Source: Gerris lacustris (lineage: Eukaryota; Arthropoda; Insecta; Hemiptera; Gerridae). From it: DNA of 64,000 nt. Both the position numbers and the translations under genes were made by a program. The stretch's first letter is position 1; each line of letters starts with the position of its first letter. Below the pieces are notes generated by a model. The model saw only the letters and a list, made by a program, of their open reading frames with translations. It was not told where the DNA came from and did no database searches. Location of the stretch: NCBI GenBank assembly GCA_951217055.1, contig OX578283.1, forward strand, positions 66,477,975 to 66,541,974. Direction: 5' to 3'. This document shows positions 48,178 through 59,539 of the stretch, one piece after another.

Positions 48178-49624
48178 CAGTGTGTCCCCGGATAGACGCA
48201 TGAATAGGTGAAAAAGACTAAAATGTTTTGAATTAAAATTCCATCTTCTGGAGTTCAGCCCTGCTTGGATAGAAACTAATTTATGTCATAAATTTAGTTT
48301 CGAATAATCAAGTATGTCTTGGAAATAAGCAAAATAGTATATTATGTTACAAGGCTGTGAAGTGAGTTTTTTCTTTACCGCGGCAATTACATTTACTGTC
48401 GAGCGAAGCGAGACAGTAAATATTGCCAAGGTAAAGAAAAAACACTTCACAGTCGCGTAGCATATGCTATTTTTTCCGAGGTAGCAGACAATGAAAAAAC
48501 ATTAAATATTAATCACTAATCAATATATAATAATAACAAATATTAGTACATACTTAAGACTTAAAAAAAGAAACCTTAAAATGAGGTTACACTATAAGAA
48601 AAGATAAATAAAACGCATTGACATCTAGCGGATTTTTATCGTACTAGAAGCATTTCTACAAAAACTGCAGCACTACTAACGGAAGTTTTGACAACTACCC
48701 GCCGTAAAGAAAAAAATCTTTTAGTGCCTAGGACGTAAAAGATTTTTTCTTTACAGCTAGGAGTAATGAAAAGATTTTTTAAGTCCACGTAATGAAAAAA
48801 TGGATTTTAGCTATGTTTTTTAGGCTCTAAAGTTACTATTTCACAGCCTACCACGGAAAAAAGTTATTTTTCCCCACTTGTAAAGTTCTTCTTCTCTAGG
48901 AGGTAAGACAAAATTTTATTTGAAAAAGTTGTTCAGAAAGAAAAACTGAGTAAGAATACAAAATTTTAAAACGCTCCGCCTACTTTGTTAAGTTGCATTA
49001 TTTTGAATTGTTGAAGATATTAAAAAAATTCGTGAGGAAAAAATCTTACAAAATTGATAAATTATGCAAGTGCAAAAAAAATTTTAGTTTACTTTCATTC
49101 GTCTTTTAAGAAATTTAAATATTTATTATAAGAAATACGAATAATAACAATGACAAAACAAATAATTCACGATTAAATTTGGTTTTGTACTAACATAATA
49201 ATATTCATAGTGGTATTTACAAAAATATGAAACCTATTTTATGGCACAGAAAAAATCACTAAAATTATTTTTTTTTTTACTATTTTTAACAGCACAATAG
49301 GCATAATTTGGAGTAGTAAATAATGCAATTTATCAAGGTGGGCGGAGTGTTTTAAAATTGTATTCTTACTCAGTTTGTCTCTCTGAACAACTTTTTCTAA
49401 TTACATTTTGTCGTATCTCCTAGAGAAGAAGCACTTTACTAGTGGGAATTTTTTTTTTTTTTTTTTTTTTTTTGTAAATTTCCAAGACATACTTGATTTT
49501 TCGAAACTTAATTTATGACATAAATTAGTTTCTATCCAAGCAGGGCTGAACCCTAGAATATGGATTTTTAATTAAATCATTTTTAGTTTTTTTCATCTAT
49601 TCATGCGTCGATTCGGGGACACAC
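48178..49624. mobile_element. long-TIR DNA element, with a nested insertion
   Basis: Outer inverted repeats of about 155 bp start CAGTGTGTCCCCGGATAGAC (48178) and end CGATTCGGGGACACAC (49624); they share AAGCAGGGCTGAAC/GTTCAGCCCTGCTTGG and AAGTATGTCTTGGAAAT. The arms continue inward (about 48865-48995 and 49335-49450; CTTCTTCTCTAGGAG, CTGAGTAAGAATAC), so the left arm is split by an insertion at about 48335-48860. Flanked by TATA-like sequence, compatible with a TA target. No transposase ORF. Right arm has a ~20-nt poly-T tract. Confidence 0.75.
48335..48860. mobile_element. nested hairpin-rich insertion
   Basis: Splits the left arm of the long-TIR element. Ends contain GGCTGTGAA (about 48352) and TTCACAGCC (about 48840-48848). 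Internal hairpins: about 48354-48445 (CTGTGAAGTG...CACTTCACAG around GAGCGAAGCGA) and about 48700-48770 (GTAAAGAAAAAAATCTTTTA / TAAAAGATTTTTTCTTTAC). No coding content. Confidence 0.6.
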
Positions 49625-49755
49625 GTATATAAAATTAAATAATGATAGGTGGTTCCTCACTGTTAAAGTATAATGAGAGGGGTATGTTAGCGAAATGCTA
49701 TTTAATAATGATAAATATTTGTGGTTATAAATGGTTTGCTTGTTTATTGTTACAG
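49625..49755. other. sequence before candidate exon
   Basis: Ends in a pyrimidine-rich TTGCTTGTTTATTGTTACAG, a good 3' splice site. Confidence 0.4.
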
Positions 49756-49991
49756 ATCCGGAACCTTTGTTTTGTATACGCGGGCGATGCGACGGACACA
49801 ATGAGCGTCAGAATATCATCAGGGCAGGTCAGCAGGTAATCAGACACTTCCTGCCTCTTAGAGCGCCCTCTTCGCTGGAGCCCCATATCAAGCATCTTGT
49901 CGACGCCTACGAAGGATTCGGTAATTGGGACTCGGAGAGGATCCTGCAGACAACACTCAGCCTCATGGAAGTACCTCCCGTATCTCCTTAA
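49756..49991 (+). CDS. candidate terminal coding exon of an unrecognised host gene
   Basis: A good splice acceptor (TTATTGTTACAG, AG at 49754-49755) precedes a GC-richer open stretch that ends at TAA 49989-49991. Its third codon positions are rich in G/C, unlike the surrounding AT-rich DNA. The reading, with the first codon split across the junction, includes CIRGRCDGHNERQNIIRAG, VIRHFLPLRAPSSLEPHIKH and GNWDSERILQTTLSLMEV: amphipathic, no low complexity. I recognise no family. A strong donor, G|GTAAGT, lies at 50077/50078, so the exon may be 49756-50077 with an intron in the 3' UTR. No partner exons found in the window. Alternatively a fragment of an unrecognised mobile element. Confidence 0.4.
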
Positions 49992-50077
49992 GAAAAAATA
50001 TAAACAAGAAAAGAAAAAACCCCAAGAGAAAAAAAACCTTACAACACGAATCTACTCGACATCAAACATATCACACG

Positions 50078-50606
50078 GTAAGTTTTACCTACAAAGGGCG
50101 GTTGGTTTAGTGTTGTTAAAACATTAAATTATTTGGACGAAAAGAGATATATTAAATGAACAATTTCGTGAACAATTCATAGACAAAAAGCTTCGGTTAC
50201 GAAAAAGTGTATGAATCAAGAATCAAGACTTTATATCGATCGAATGACGTAAGTGATAAAACAAAATATTTAAACAAAATACTGTGTATCGTAAATATAA
50301 TTTATTAATTACAATTCAATTATAAACAAATGTCCTCGTAAGCCAGAGTAGAATCTTACTCTAGATATTACGAGGGTAAAAATATGAAAATGTGTGATGA
50401 GATACGCATATTATAATTTACAATATCGATGTTCATCAGTCAACGTTTTTGTGGACTGTAAAATATTGATAGTTTTATTTTTTTTTTCGTCCTGACAGAG
50501 ATGGGGCCTTTATCTACTAGATATTAAAGAATATTGTATAAAAATGGCTTTCCATCAGCAATTTTATATATTTTTACATTAAATGGAAATTCCGACTGTC
50601 AGATTA
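50078..50606. other. no gene; small hairpin
   Basis: 50335-50376 forms a hairpin with CCTCGTAA / TTACGAGG outer and AGAGTA / TACTCT-like inner pairing. Otherwise AT-rich. Confidence 0.4.
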
Positions 50607-50874
50607 GAGGTGCACACTTTTACTTTGTTACCCATCTTATTTATTTTGTAAATTATGAGTACAAAAGTGTGGCATTTGTCTTAACGTACATTAGACTTAA
50701 TATCACTTTGTCTTAAAAGTTATTAACTTTGTTAGTCATCCTACTTTTCAACATTTTACGGATATCAATAAAGGTGGGTAACGAAGTAAAAAAGGCGTAT
50801 GAGAGCGCCTCTATTACTTTGTTACCCACCACATTATTTCTTGTTATGGTGGTTAACAAAGTAAGAGTGTACCT
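50607..50874. repeat. TIR element with central hairpin
   Basis: Inverted ends AGGTGCACACTTTTACTTTG and (reverse) AGGTACACTCTTACTTTG. A strong hairpin at 50773-50830 has GGTGGGTAAC/GTTACCCACC arms. ACTTTGTTACCC recurs four times in the element in both orientations. Non-coding. Confidence 0.65.
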
Positions 50875-51043
50875 TGTAGAGCATATCTTATAACAGTTAC
50901 AATTTAATATTGGTATGTGTCTAGATAATGTGGAGAAATCCAAGTCTAAGACTGTGCAAATACACACGATTTAAACCTCATCAGGATCAGTAATGCGTCA
51001 GGATTTATGAAATCTCAAACGTTAACTGAACCTTATGTTATGT

Positions 51044-51045
<2 letters not shown>
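50875..51045. other. no feature
   Basis: AT-rich spacer. Confidence 0.35.

Positions 51046-51120
<75 letters not shown>
51046..51120. repeat. (TA)n microsatellite
   Basis: About 37 TA units. Confidence 0.95.
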
Positions 51121-51122
<2 letters not shown>

Positions 51123-53224
51123 GAGAGAATATGCTTTAAGTAAAGAGAAAACGACGTTAATTTTTCCGCACATAGATTATTATAAAATGAATTATTCGTA
51201 TCAAACATTACATAAAATATTATATATTTCTTACTTTATAGCTATCAAAGATAAAAAAAAGAAGCATTGAATAAACAATCAGAAGAGTAGGAAGAATAAA
51301 GATAAGAGAAAGATAAGGAAATAAAACAAGTGGGATATCCTAATTTCTACATTGACTTTCTCACGGAAGAAATTTTTTTATCAAACACAGCACAAAAAGG
51401 ACCCTTTTTCTAAAGTAAATCCCGATATATGAGAAAAGAGGTAGGTTCTGTGATCTGAGATTTTTCAAGAAAACATCAGAGAACCCAATCTATGTGAGTT
51501 AAAGAGGCTAGGGTACCTCGCAGAAAGGGTCTCTCCCTGTCCTATCCACACAAAGTTATAGAATAACAAGAGGTTGGCGTGCGGCCCTATAGTGATATTG
51601 ACACAGTTCTCTAAGTCTCGCTCTCCTTTAGTTCATTCAAACCTGTTTCTAAGGGCTGCGGAGGTCTACATTCGTTGAAATAGAATAGGCATTCCCTTCA
51701 AGCCAAAAGGCATTTCTAACCAAGCAAAAAGGTTATTTGACATTCCAAGTGCTTTCCTCTCCCACTTTCACCGCAGGCTTTACACAAGAAAATCTGATGA
51801 ATAGTTACTTAAATCAAGCCAGTTTACCAACACTTGCTCTTGGTAAAATGAATAGAATGGATTTAAATTTAAATAAAATATTTTATTATACTCTCCTTTA
51901 TCAAAGGAATATATTTATTTATGTGGGTAAAAAGTGATGCTGGTACTTAACCTTCTACACTTAAATATACTACATCCATGTGGAAAACTGCAACATGACA
52001 TTGAAAAATTTTTAGTTGAAAGAAAATTTGCTTTAGCTTTAGCATTAAAGGCATCCAAGAAGGTCCAAATAAAAATTGTATTATCCCTTTGAATTCACAG
52101 AATACCGAGACTAAACCATATTTTATACAATACCCAATTATTATTATCATTTGTTTTTTGTAATTTTAAATATGATTTACCTACATCATCATTAATTATT
52201 TACTTTTTTTACAAATGTGTAATTTAAATTTTTTAGACCGTGTAAAGTGAATTTCAAGCGTTATATTGTAATATTTTGGCAGTCCTCAAAAAAATTTCAA
52301 TTGCTTTGTCAAACTGGTTTAACTGACGTATGAAAAGAAAAAGAATAATTTATTTTATTAATTTATTCTCTTAGTATTTTATATTTAATTGGCATTTTGA
52401 CGTGGGATATTGTTTTCTGTGAAGTGAAAATTTTATTATTCAAATTAAGGAAAATGCAATAAAAAAATAAAATAAAACAATATATTCAAGTTTAAAGTAA
52501 AAAAAAAGAGACTGTGAGTCATAAAAATTGTTACTGAAAAAGTATTTTGTATTTTGTATTTTTCTTGTTAACATCGAATAAAAAAGCACCCCAAACTTTT
52601 AGGGCTATGAAGCTAAATCCACCTTAACCAACACTCCTCTACACCAATTAATAATAATTAATGATCAAATCCTGTTAATATGAGTAAAGTAGAACATTTG
52701 CCTGTCTTATAATGGCCTAATCATCATATTAATGGTGTACATTAAGTAAATTAATAAAATCTATAATAACAATTTCTTGAATAGCGCAGTGATACTTGGT
52801 TAAGATCTGAAGAACAAACTCTAGCAGAACCAATCGATAATCTAATTTATAAAGACTAGCTAAAATAATCAAATGTTATTCACATTGAATCAAAGTAAAG
52901 TAAACAACAAACATAATCAGTAAGGCTGTGTTCCAATAGCCTGTGACTTGGCGAGCTTGACTCGAAGTTTGTCACATCTCGAGTCTTGGGAACATACTAG
53001 GCTTGATAGGCTTGGTCTTTCCCGTAAAGGATTCGACAAACCACAAGCCTATGAGCACGAGCATCCAGGTAGAAGATACTTGCCAAATCAAAAGCTGTGG
53101 GATATCACAAAGTAAAACCAATTAGTACATCGAAGTTAGTACAAACAATTAGTTTAACCAAGTTGAGAGAGCCAATTAGTAGGAATGTTAGTACGATAAC
53201 GATAACAAAACCAAATATAGGTTT
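51121..53224. other. no gene seen
   Basis: Two kilobases of mostly AT-rich sequence. GC-richer parts at 51480-51700 and 52925-53060 (AGCCTGTGACTTGG, GTAAAGGATTCGAC) show no ORF or homology that I recognise. Confidence 0.45.
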
Positions 53225-53900
53225 GTATGGTCAAAGTATACTTGGACCAAGTCAGTTTTGACTCTTCTTTGACGCTACTTGGATCGTGTAAACAGGATAT
53301 TCAGGCCAACTTGGACACCCAAGTTGAGTTGGATGGGCTCCATCAATGTAAACTTTGCCACCTGACAAATTATGAAAATGAGCTGTCAAAAAATGATATG
53401 TGAGGTTGCGCTGGGTTCTCCTTATTAGAAGGTGATATAATATCACCACTGTTTTAAAACTTAATAAGTACAATTTAACTGGAAATTTCTACAGGGAAAA
53501 ACATTTTACACACAATCTATCCTAACCTCTACTTTATAATGTATCAAAGTTCCTGTAGTTAGACCAAATCAGTTTTGACTCTTTGACGCTATTTGGATCG
53601 TGTAAGCAGTGTATCAAAGTCAACTTGGACATCCAAGTTGAGTTCAATGGGTTCCATCTAAGTTGATTTAGATAAAAACAAAAATGGAGCCCACCTGACA
53701 AATTATGAGAACGAGCAGTCAAAATATGACAGATGTGAGATTGAGCTGGGTTTTGTTAACCAGAAGGTGATATATCACCACTGTTTTAAAACTTAATAAA
53801 AGTAAAATTTAACTGGAAAGTTCTAGAGGGAAAAATATTTCACACTTTTTAGTGTGAAATTTTAAATCTTTACCTCTACTTTAAAGTGCATCAAAGTTCC
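53225..53900 (+). repeat. tandem duplication, unit about 325 bp
   Basis: Unit 1 (53225-53545) and unit 2 (53546-53900) share TCAGTTTTGACTCTT, CAACTTGGAC(A)(C/T)CCAAGTTGAG, CACCTGACAAATTATGA and TATCACCACTGTTTTAAAAC. Parts continue to about 54010 (TTTGATCGTGTAAACCTTAC twice). Confidence 0.8.
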
Positions 53901-54246
53901 ACTACTTGGATCAAATATAATTTGATCGTGTAAACCTTACTTCAAAATTCCACAAACACTTGGACCAAGTATACTTTGATCGTGTAAACCTTACTTCAAA
54001 ATTTGATCGTGTAAATCAGGTTTAAACCAACAAATAAAGAATGAACCACTATAAATATGGATAAAACTTCAAATAGAAACAATAAAATAACCAAACAAAG
54101 TGACAGATTCAAAACATAACATACCAATCGATCACAATTGTTTATGTTATCTAACATGTTGTGAAACACAACAAAGTTAGTAGAAGCAATTAATACAAAC
54201 AAGTAAATAGAACTAATTAGTACAACTAAGTTGGTAGAATTAATTA
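53901..54246. other. no gene; repeat remnant
   Basis: ATGTTATCTAACATGTTG and TCAAAACATAACAT match a stretch at 58530-58590, beyond the Mag-type element. Otherwise AT-rich with AATTAGTA(G/C)AA short repeats. Confidence 0.4.
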
Positions 54247-54251
54247 GTTAG

Positions 54252-54339
54252 TATAAGATATCAGAAAGTAAGCAACTATAGAACATTATATTATTTTACA
54301 ATATGACAAGCTGTCAACAAAGACTAATATTATTCTACA
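54252..54339 (-). repeat. 3' LTR of the Mag-type element
   Basis: 88 bp, identical to the 5' LTR by eye. On the minus strand begins TGTAGAATAATA and ends GATATCTTATA. The TAG in its first bases is the stop codon of the integrase ORF. Confidence 0.95.
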
Positions 54340-55712
54340 TATCTCCCCGCTCCACCAGACTTCGCTTCTCTTCTAGCCTCCTCGATCTTCGGGGCAGCTC
54401 TCTCTCATCTCCTACCTCCTGACTCCGCGTCTCGTCTCTATCATCCTCAGCTCCCAATCGGCCTCGTAGCTGGTCTGCGTGCTTTCTTTTCCTTTCTCCT
54501 CCTACCATTACTTCATAAGACAGATCTCCGGTACGGTTGATAACTTCTCCTGGTTGCCACCCTTTTCCCAATTCTAATTTTATCCATACTGCTTCCCCAG
54601 CTTCAAAACTGCGCTCCCGGCTTTTTTTGTCATGGTATCCTTTCTGTTTCCAGGCCTGCCATTCCATTCTTTCCCTTGGGTTAGGCTTTAGTCTGTCCAA
54701 TGGGGTTGGAAGCCTTCGCCCCATAAACATTTCTGATGGACAACGCCCAGTAGTGGTCTGAGGGCTATTCCGATATGTCATAAGCACTTGTTGCAATCCT
54801 AAAACACAGTCTTTACCTTGTCTTCTACAAGCGGCATATCTCTGTTTAAGTGTCCGAATTGCTCTTTCTGCTAAACCATTTGTTTTCGGGTGATACGGTG
54901 CACTTCTGATTAATTTTATGTTGTTGGCTTTGCAAAAAATACTGAACTCTTCAGACCTAAATTGAGGTCCATTATCTGTTACTAACTGACGAGGGACTCC
55001 GTACCGCGCAAACCACTGCCTCAGTCGTTGAATCAAAATATTAGTAGTTGTTCCAGCTAAAACCTCGACTTCAATCCATTTCGTGAAGGCATCGATCCCT
55101 ACTAACCAATATTTCCCATCAACTGGTCCAGCAAAATCTAAATGTACTCTGTCCCAAGCCTGCTCTGGAATACTCCAAGGGTATAGAGGGACTTCGGCTT
55201 CTTTATCTCTCCCCACTTGACAGGGCGTACACCGTTTTACAAATGTTTCGACATCTTGATCTATATTCGGCCACCAGACATAATACCGTGCTAGTGCCCT
55301 CATTGCGGCAATCCCCGGGTGGCCGATGTGAAGAGTTCTTAATATACTAGCCTGAAGTGACTTGGGGATAACTGCTCGGTTGCACCACAAAAGAACACCA
55401 TCATCATACGAGATCTCATCCTTCCTTCTCCTAAAACCTTTCATGTCTTCCGTTTCCTCTCCTTCTACAGGCCATCCATTTTCTACATATCGTACGACTC
55501 GCATCAGGTCAGGATCTGTTTTGGTGTTTCTCTTGAGTTTCTCCAAACTCACCAACTCTTCTGCTCCACCTTCCATGCAATTTATTGATAGTTCCTCGTA
55601 TTCTTCTTTAGGATTCGGAAGTCTAGATAAAAAATCAGCGCACCCATTCTCAATTCCTTTTTGGTATTCAATCTGGAACTTGTATTCTGAAAGTACCAAT
55701 GCCGGTACGTAC
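54335..55712 (-). pseudogene. Mag-type element: RNase H end and integrase
   Basis: Third segment of the polyprotein; open from 55741 but homologous sequence begins near 55712 with ALVLSEYKFQIEYQKG (end of RNase H region). Then ADFLSRLP, the zinc-binding HHCC region (LHIGHPG with C171 and C174, numbering from 55741), and the integrase core with LDFAG (D202), TDNGP (D256) and AERAI (E292): D,D-35-E, complete. C-terminal domain GEAVWIKLELGKGWQPGEV. The ORF ends in the 3' LTR (TAG at 54337-54335). Catalytic residues are intact but it is out of frame with the segment before it. Confidence 0.9.
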
Positions 55713-56435
55713 GCCAATAGGTAAATTCCGTTTAACGCCAAAAATCCTTTCCAGTGGTTTGTGGTCCGTCCGTAAAATAAATGTATGTCCGTACACGAAC
55801 TGATGGAACTTTCTTACTCCAAATACTAGCGCTAGTGCCTCTCTATCAATCACGGAATATCGTCCTTCTCTAGGGGACAATTTTCTTGACGCATAGGCTA
55901 CCGGCCGTTCCGTTCCATCTGCATATTTATGAAGCAGTACAGCTCCCAATCCAATCTCTGACGCATCACAAGCAATCACCACCGGCTTCTTCAAATCATA
56001 TGGTACCACTACTTGGGCACCTGTCAACACTCTTTTCACTTCTTCAAATTCTTTTTGCTCCTTTTCTGCCCAATTCCATTTCACCTTTTTTCCTGTCAAT
56101 TCGTGTAATCGGGAGCACTTAGCGTGTAATTTTGGAATGAATCTTTCATAAAAATTGATACTTCCTAAAAACGATCGCAACTCAGTGACGCTTTTTGGTG
56201 TTTCTATATTCTGAATGGCCTCCACTCTCTCTGCCGTTGGATGTATTCCATCTTTATCTATTAGGTAACCCAGATATTTTACTGACTGTCTCAAAAATTT
56301 ACATTTCTCCATTTTAGCTCTGAGCCCCACGGCTCTAAATCTACGTAATACCTCTCTAAGCGTTCCTAGATGGCTTTCCTGATCTGGGCCTGTAATTATC
56401 AAATCATCCAACAACACACCTACTTGTCCCACATC
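55668..56435 (-). pseudogene. Mag-type element: reverse transcriptase 3' part and RNase H
   Basis: Continues in the same frame as the gag-protease segment after the TGA. VLLDDLIITG carries the catalytic aspartate pair (usual form Y/F-x-DD). Thumb region VKYLGYLIDKDGIHPTAERV and LRSFLGSINFYERFIP follow, then RNase H with VIACDASEIGLGAVL, YASRKLSPREGRYSVIDREA and TDHKPLERIF. The frame is lost after about KRNLP, where homology passes to the other frame of the integrase segment. Confidence 0.9.
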
Positions 56436-58301
56436 TCATAACAGAGTATCCATAAATCTTTGAAATATGGCCGGACTAGTGGACAATCCAAAAGGTAATC
56501 TTTTATATCTAAAATATCCCACATGTGTTGCGATGATAAGAACGTTTCGGTCACATTCTTCGACTTCCATTTGTAGGTAGGCGTCCCGTAAATCTATGAC
56601 TGTAAATTCTTCTCCTCCTACCAATCTCGAAGTCAAATCCTCAAATGTAGGCAGTAAGTGTTTGTCTTCAACGAGGTCTCTATTTAAAGTTACGCTGAAA
56701 TCTCCACAGATACGTACCCCTTCTCCCTTTTTTGCGTTCACTGTTGGTGTTGCCCATTCTACTGGTATTAGTGCTGGGTCCACGGGTTCTATCACCCCTT
56801 TATCCACCAACCGACCCAACTCTTTTTCTACTTTTTCTCTAAGTGGGAATGGGACCCTTCGTGCTGCAAAAGATCTGGGTTGCGAATTTGATTTAAGGAA
56901 CACCCTAGCTTTAGTTCCTTTGATCGTCCCCAACTCATTTTTGAACACATCTGCATACTCAGCTAACAATCTTTTTATTTGAGTCGGCATTATTTGAAGT
57001 TTTCTATCCTTCATTTCATCTTCTCTCTCCGGTGCTTTATGTGTAACTGTATGCACTTCTACTCCTAATGGAAGCTTCATCCCGAATGCTAAACACCATG
57101 GCAACCCGAACAGTGGTACATCTTGATCTTCCATTACTACTACCGGTAGCTTCTTGATCTTCTTTCCTACTTTCACCTCCACATAACCCTTTCCTTTTGT
57201 TGCTAATGGCTTCTTACCATATCCTAAGATTTTTTCCTCTAGTTTTACTAATGGTGGCCTCCCTATTTTTTTCCACCAATCCTTGCTTATAGTGGCTACT
57301 CGTGCTCCTGAATCAAATTCCATCAGACATGGTACTCCGTTCAATTCTACTTTGATTGAAGCTCGCGGTGCCCGGCGTATAACGCTCCTAACAGTCTGTA
57401 AGGTATACTCCTCGCTACTCTCTTCACTCCTTACTTCATCAGCCTCTGGTTCTAATGCCCTTACAGCCTTTGTCCTCTTCCTTTCCTGAGGGCAAACCCA
57501 TTTAAAATGGCCCCTCTCTTTACATCTGTGGCATATGGCCTTACTTGCCGGACATCCTTTATCTCCGTGTTTCCTCCGTATACCACACGTTGGACACGGA
57601 TCCTCCCCTTTACTCTTATCTCTATTTATTCTACCTATAGAAGTATTTTCCTCTACCTTCTCTGCCAATGTAACCTCCGTTTGTGCTCTCTCCATTGACA
57701 CCGCTAGTTCCACGACTTTGTTAAAAGTCAAAACCTCACCCGTTTCCGTCAAACCTTCCGGCCACCGCTGCCTCACTTCTATTTCAAAATTTTTACATCT
57801 TGCCCCTGCGACAAATCGGTCTCTTAATCTCTCGTCCCACGTCCTTTGGTAATGACATAATTGACTAATTTCTCGAAGTCTATTAGCAAAAACCCTACAG
57901 TTCTCACCCTCTTTTCTGGACGTTCTTTCGAACTCGATTCTTGCCGCAAACAATGTCACTTCAGGTTTAAAAAGTTTATTGCATTCCGTAATTAACTCCT
58001 CCCACGTAGTATTGTCGACTAAACCCGGTAAAAAATGATTCTCAATTTCTCTAAGAGGTTTTGCTCCTATATAAGCCAACAAGAGATCTCGGCGGGCTAA
58101 CTCCTCCGCCGGTCCATCTCCTCCCAGGCCTTTCACTCGGCATGCTCTTTTAAATTGAGATAAATAACTTACCCAAGTTACGTTTTCTTTCTCGAACCCG
58201 TGGAAAAAAAATTTCGACATACACCGTCTGACATCTTCCGTTTCCTGGTCTTCCTCCTCCTTTGATTGCCTCTCGGCCTTTTTTGACTTCTTTCTGCTCA
58301 T
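56436..58301 (-). pseudogene. Mag-type element: Gag, protease and reverse transcriptase 5' part
   Basis: 621 codons from ATG at 58301, only 12 nt inside the 5' LTR edge. Gag core about 30-200 (VTWVSYLSQFKRAC, CRVFANRLREISQLC). Two zinc knuckles: C236-C239-H245-C250 and C257-C260-H265-C270. Aspartic protease FDSGARV (D330-S-G332). Reverse transcriptase from about 440: EWATPTVNAKKGEGVRICGD, FTVIDLRDAYLQM (first catalytic D near 570), RLPFGLSTSPAIFQRFMDTL. Ends at TGA 56438-56436, just before the LLDD motif. TGA where CGA (Arg) would fit suggests a C-to-T change. Gag and pol share one frame with no frameshift signal. Confidence 0.9.
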
Positions 58302-58313
58302 CCTCGTCGCCAA

Positions 58314-58401
58314 TATAAGATATCAGAAAGTAAGCAACTATAGAACATTATATTATTTTACAATATGACAAGCTGTCAACAAAGACTAATATTATTCTAC
58401 A
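58314..58401 (-). repeat. 5' LTR of the Mag-type element
   Basis: 88 bp. Inside it, directly abutting, is TTGGCGACGAGGATGAG, a primer-binding-site-like sequence (TGGCGACGAGGATG is common behind Ty3/gypsy LTRs) that overlaps the Gag start codon. Confidence 0.95.
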
Positions 58402-58406
58402 GTTAG

Positions 58407-59349
58407 TACAATCAACATAACAATATAATAATAAACCAAATAATAACAATTCAAAGAATGGACCATTTGAAACTTCGAATAGACTCAATATAAAAGAAAA
58501 TCAAATGACATAAATCATTTCTTAACGTGATATTGTAACGTCAAAACGTAACATAACATTGTTCATGTAATCTAACATGTTGAGAAAACATGGTCTAGCT
58601 TTGCATGTTAACTTGGCGTTCGTGCAGAAACCCCTCGAGCACTAATATCGTTATAATTTGAATGACTGTGTTTCACATCATGCGGGCAAAAGCTCAATAT
58701 TAAATTAGTCGGTCTAGGTTAGAAGCACATACAGTAATTTGTCCCACTGAAGTTAGGTGGACTCGCCTCAATCTATAATAAACAATAATTATACAAGTGT
58801 ACAACACATATAATTATTACATACATATAATATTATATATAATTTGTGTGTGCATAATGGTTTAAAATAAAAGTAATCTATATTTTTTATCAAAAATCTC
58901 ATCTGTTTATAATAAAACCTTTATTATTAAATCGTTTTTTTCTCTCCCCCCCCCCCCAATTTTATTCTCTTATCTTATCTATTCCTTGTACGAGTTTAAA
59001 GAAATTTTTTTTTTTTTTTTTTTTTAAACAAAGTTTTAACTAAGGGTTTAGATTTTTTTTTTAAAAAAATAGAAGCCAAGTTTAAAAGATTGTGATCTTT
59101 CTCTTTTTTACTTTTAAAGTATCTTTCTTTTGTATTAAAATAGGAAAAAAAGAAATTGGTAAGTGAGAAAATTTAGTATAAAGTATGCAAAATAAGAAGT
59201 AGGATTTTTTAAAAAAAAATAACCAGAAATAAAAGTACAAAGATGTGCATATAGGAAACAACGAAATAAGAAAAAATCACTACAGGAAAAAACTAATAAC
59301 GTACATCAAGAATTTGTTGTGATGCTAGGTGTTCCCTGATATAATTTTT
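58407..59349. other. no gene seen
   Basis: 58430-58620 resembles 54000-54200. 58947-58957 is poly-C, 59008-59026 poly-T. Otherwise very AT-rich. Confidence 0.4.
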
Positions 59350-59521
59350 AGGGTCCGTAGATAAAACCAAGAACCCTTATACTTTCCTGCCCCTGTCTGT
59401 CCCTCCGTCCATCTGTCGCCTTATTCTCACGGCTACACCTTTCGTCCGATCAGTTTGAAATTTGGCATGAAATGTGTATAGTACTTACCCACACATTTTA
59501 AAAATATAGCGACTTAAAAAA
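59350..59521 (+). mobile_element. family A repeat, 5' fragment (copy 3)
   Basis: AGGGTCCGTAGATAAAACC start, then TCACGGCTACACCTTTCGTC, CAGTTTGAAATTTGGCATG and ATATAGCGACTTAAAAAAAA, matching the first 170 bp of the 3067 copy; broken off at the family B element. Confidence 0.7.
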
Positions 59522-59539
59522 AATTGAACCCGGCCTCTC

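Larger units (their letters stand above)
54252..58401 (-). mobile_element. complete Mag-type Ty3/gypsy LTR retrotransposon
   Basis: 4150 bp on the minus strand. Identical 88-bp LTRs (54252-54339, 58314-58401) and a 5-bp target duplication GTTAG (54247-54251 and 58402-58406). Order of domains: Gag, zinc knuckles, protease, reverse transcriptase, RNase H, integrase, as in Ty3/gypsy. Very short LTRs and the LHIGHPGIAAM integrase motif point to the Mag lineage (Bombyx Mag has LTRs under 100 bp). The leader is about 12 nt and the pol stop lies in the 3' LTR. One in-frame TGA (56438-56436) and one frameshift (about 55690-55735) break the polyprotein. Confidence 0.93.

Noticed and set aside
56436..56438. 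Programmed stop-codon readthrough in the Mag-type polyprotein
   Set aside because: A stop inside the reverse transcriptase, just before its catalytic aspartates, is not a known recoding position; a point mutation is simpler.
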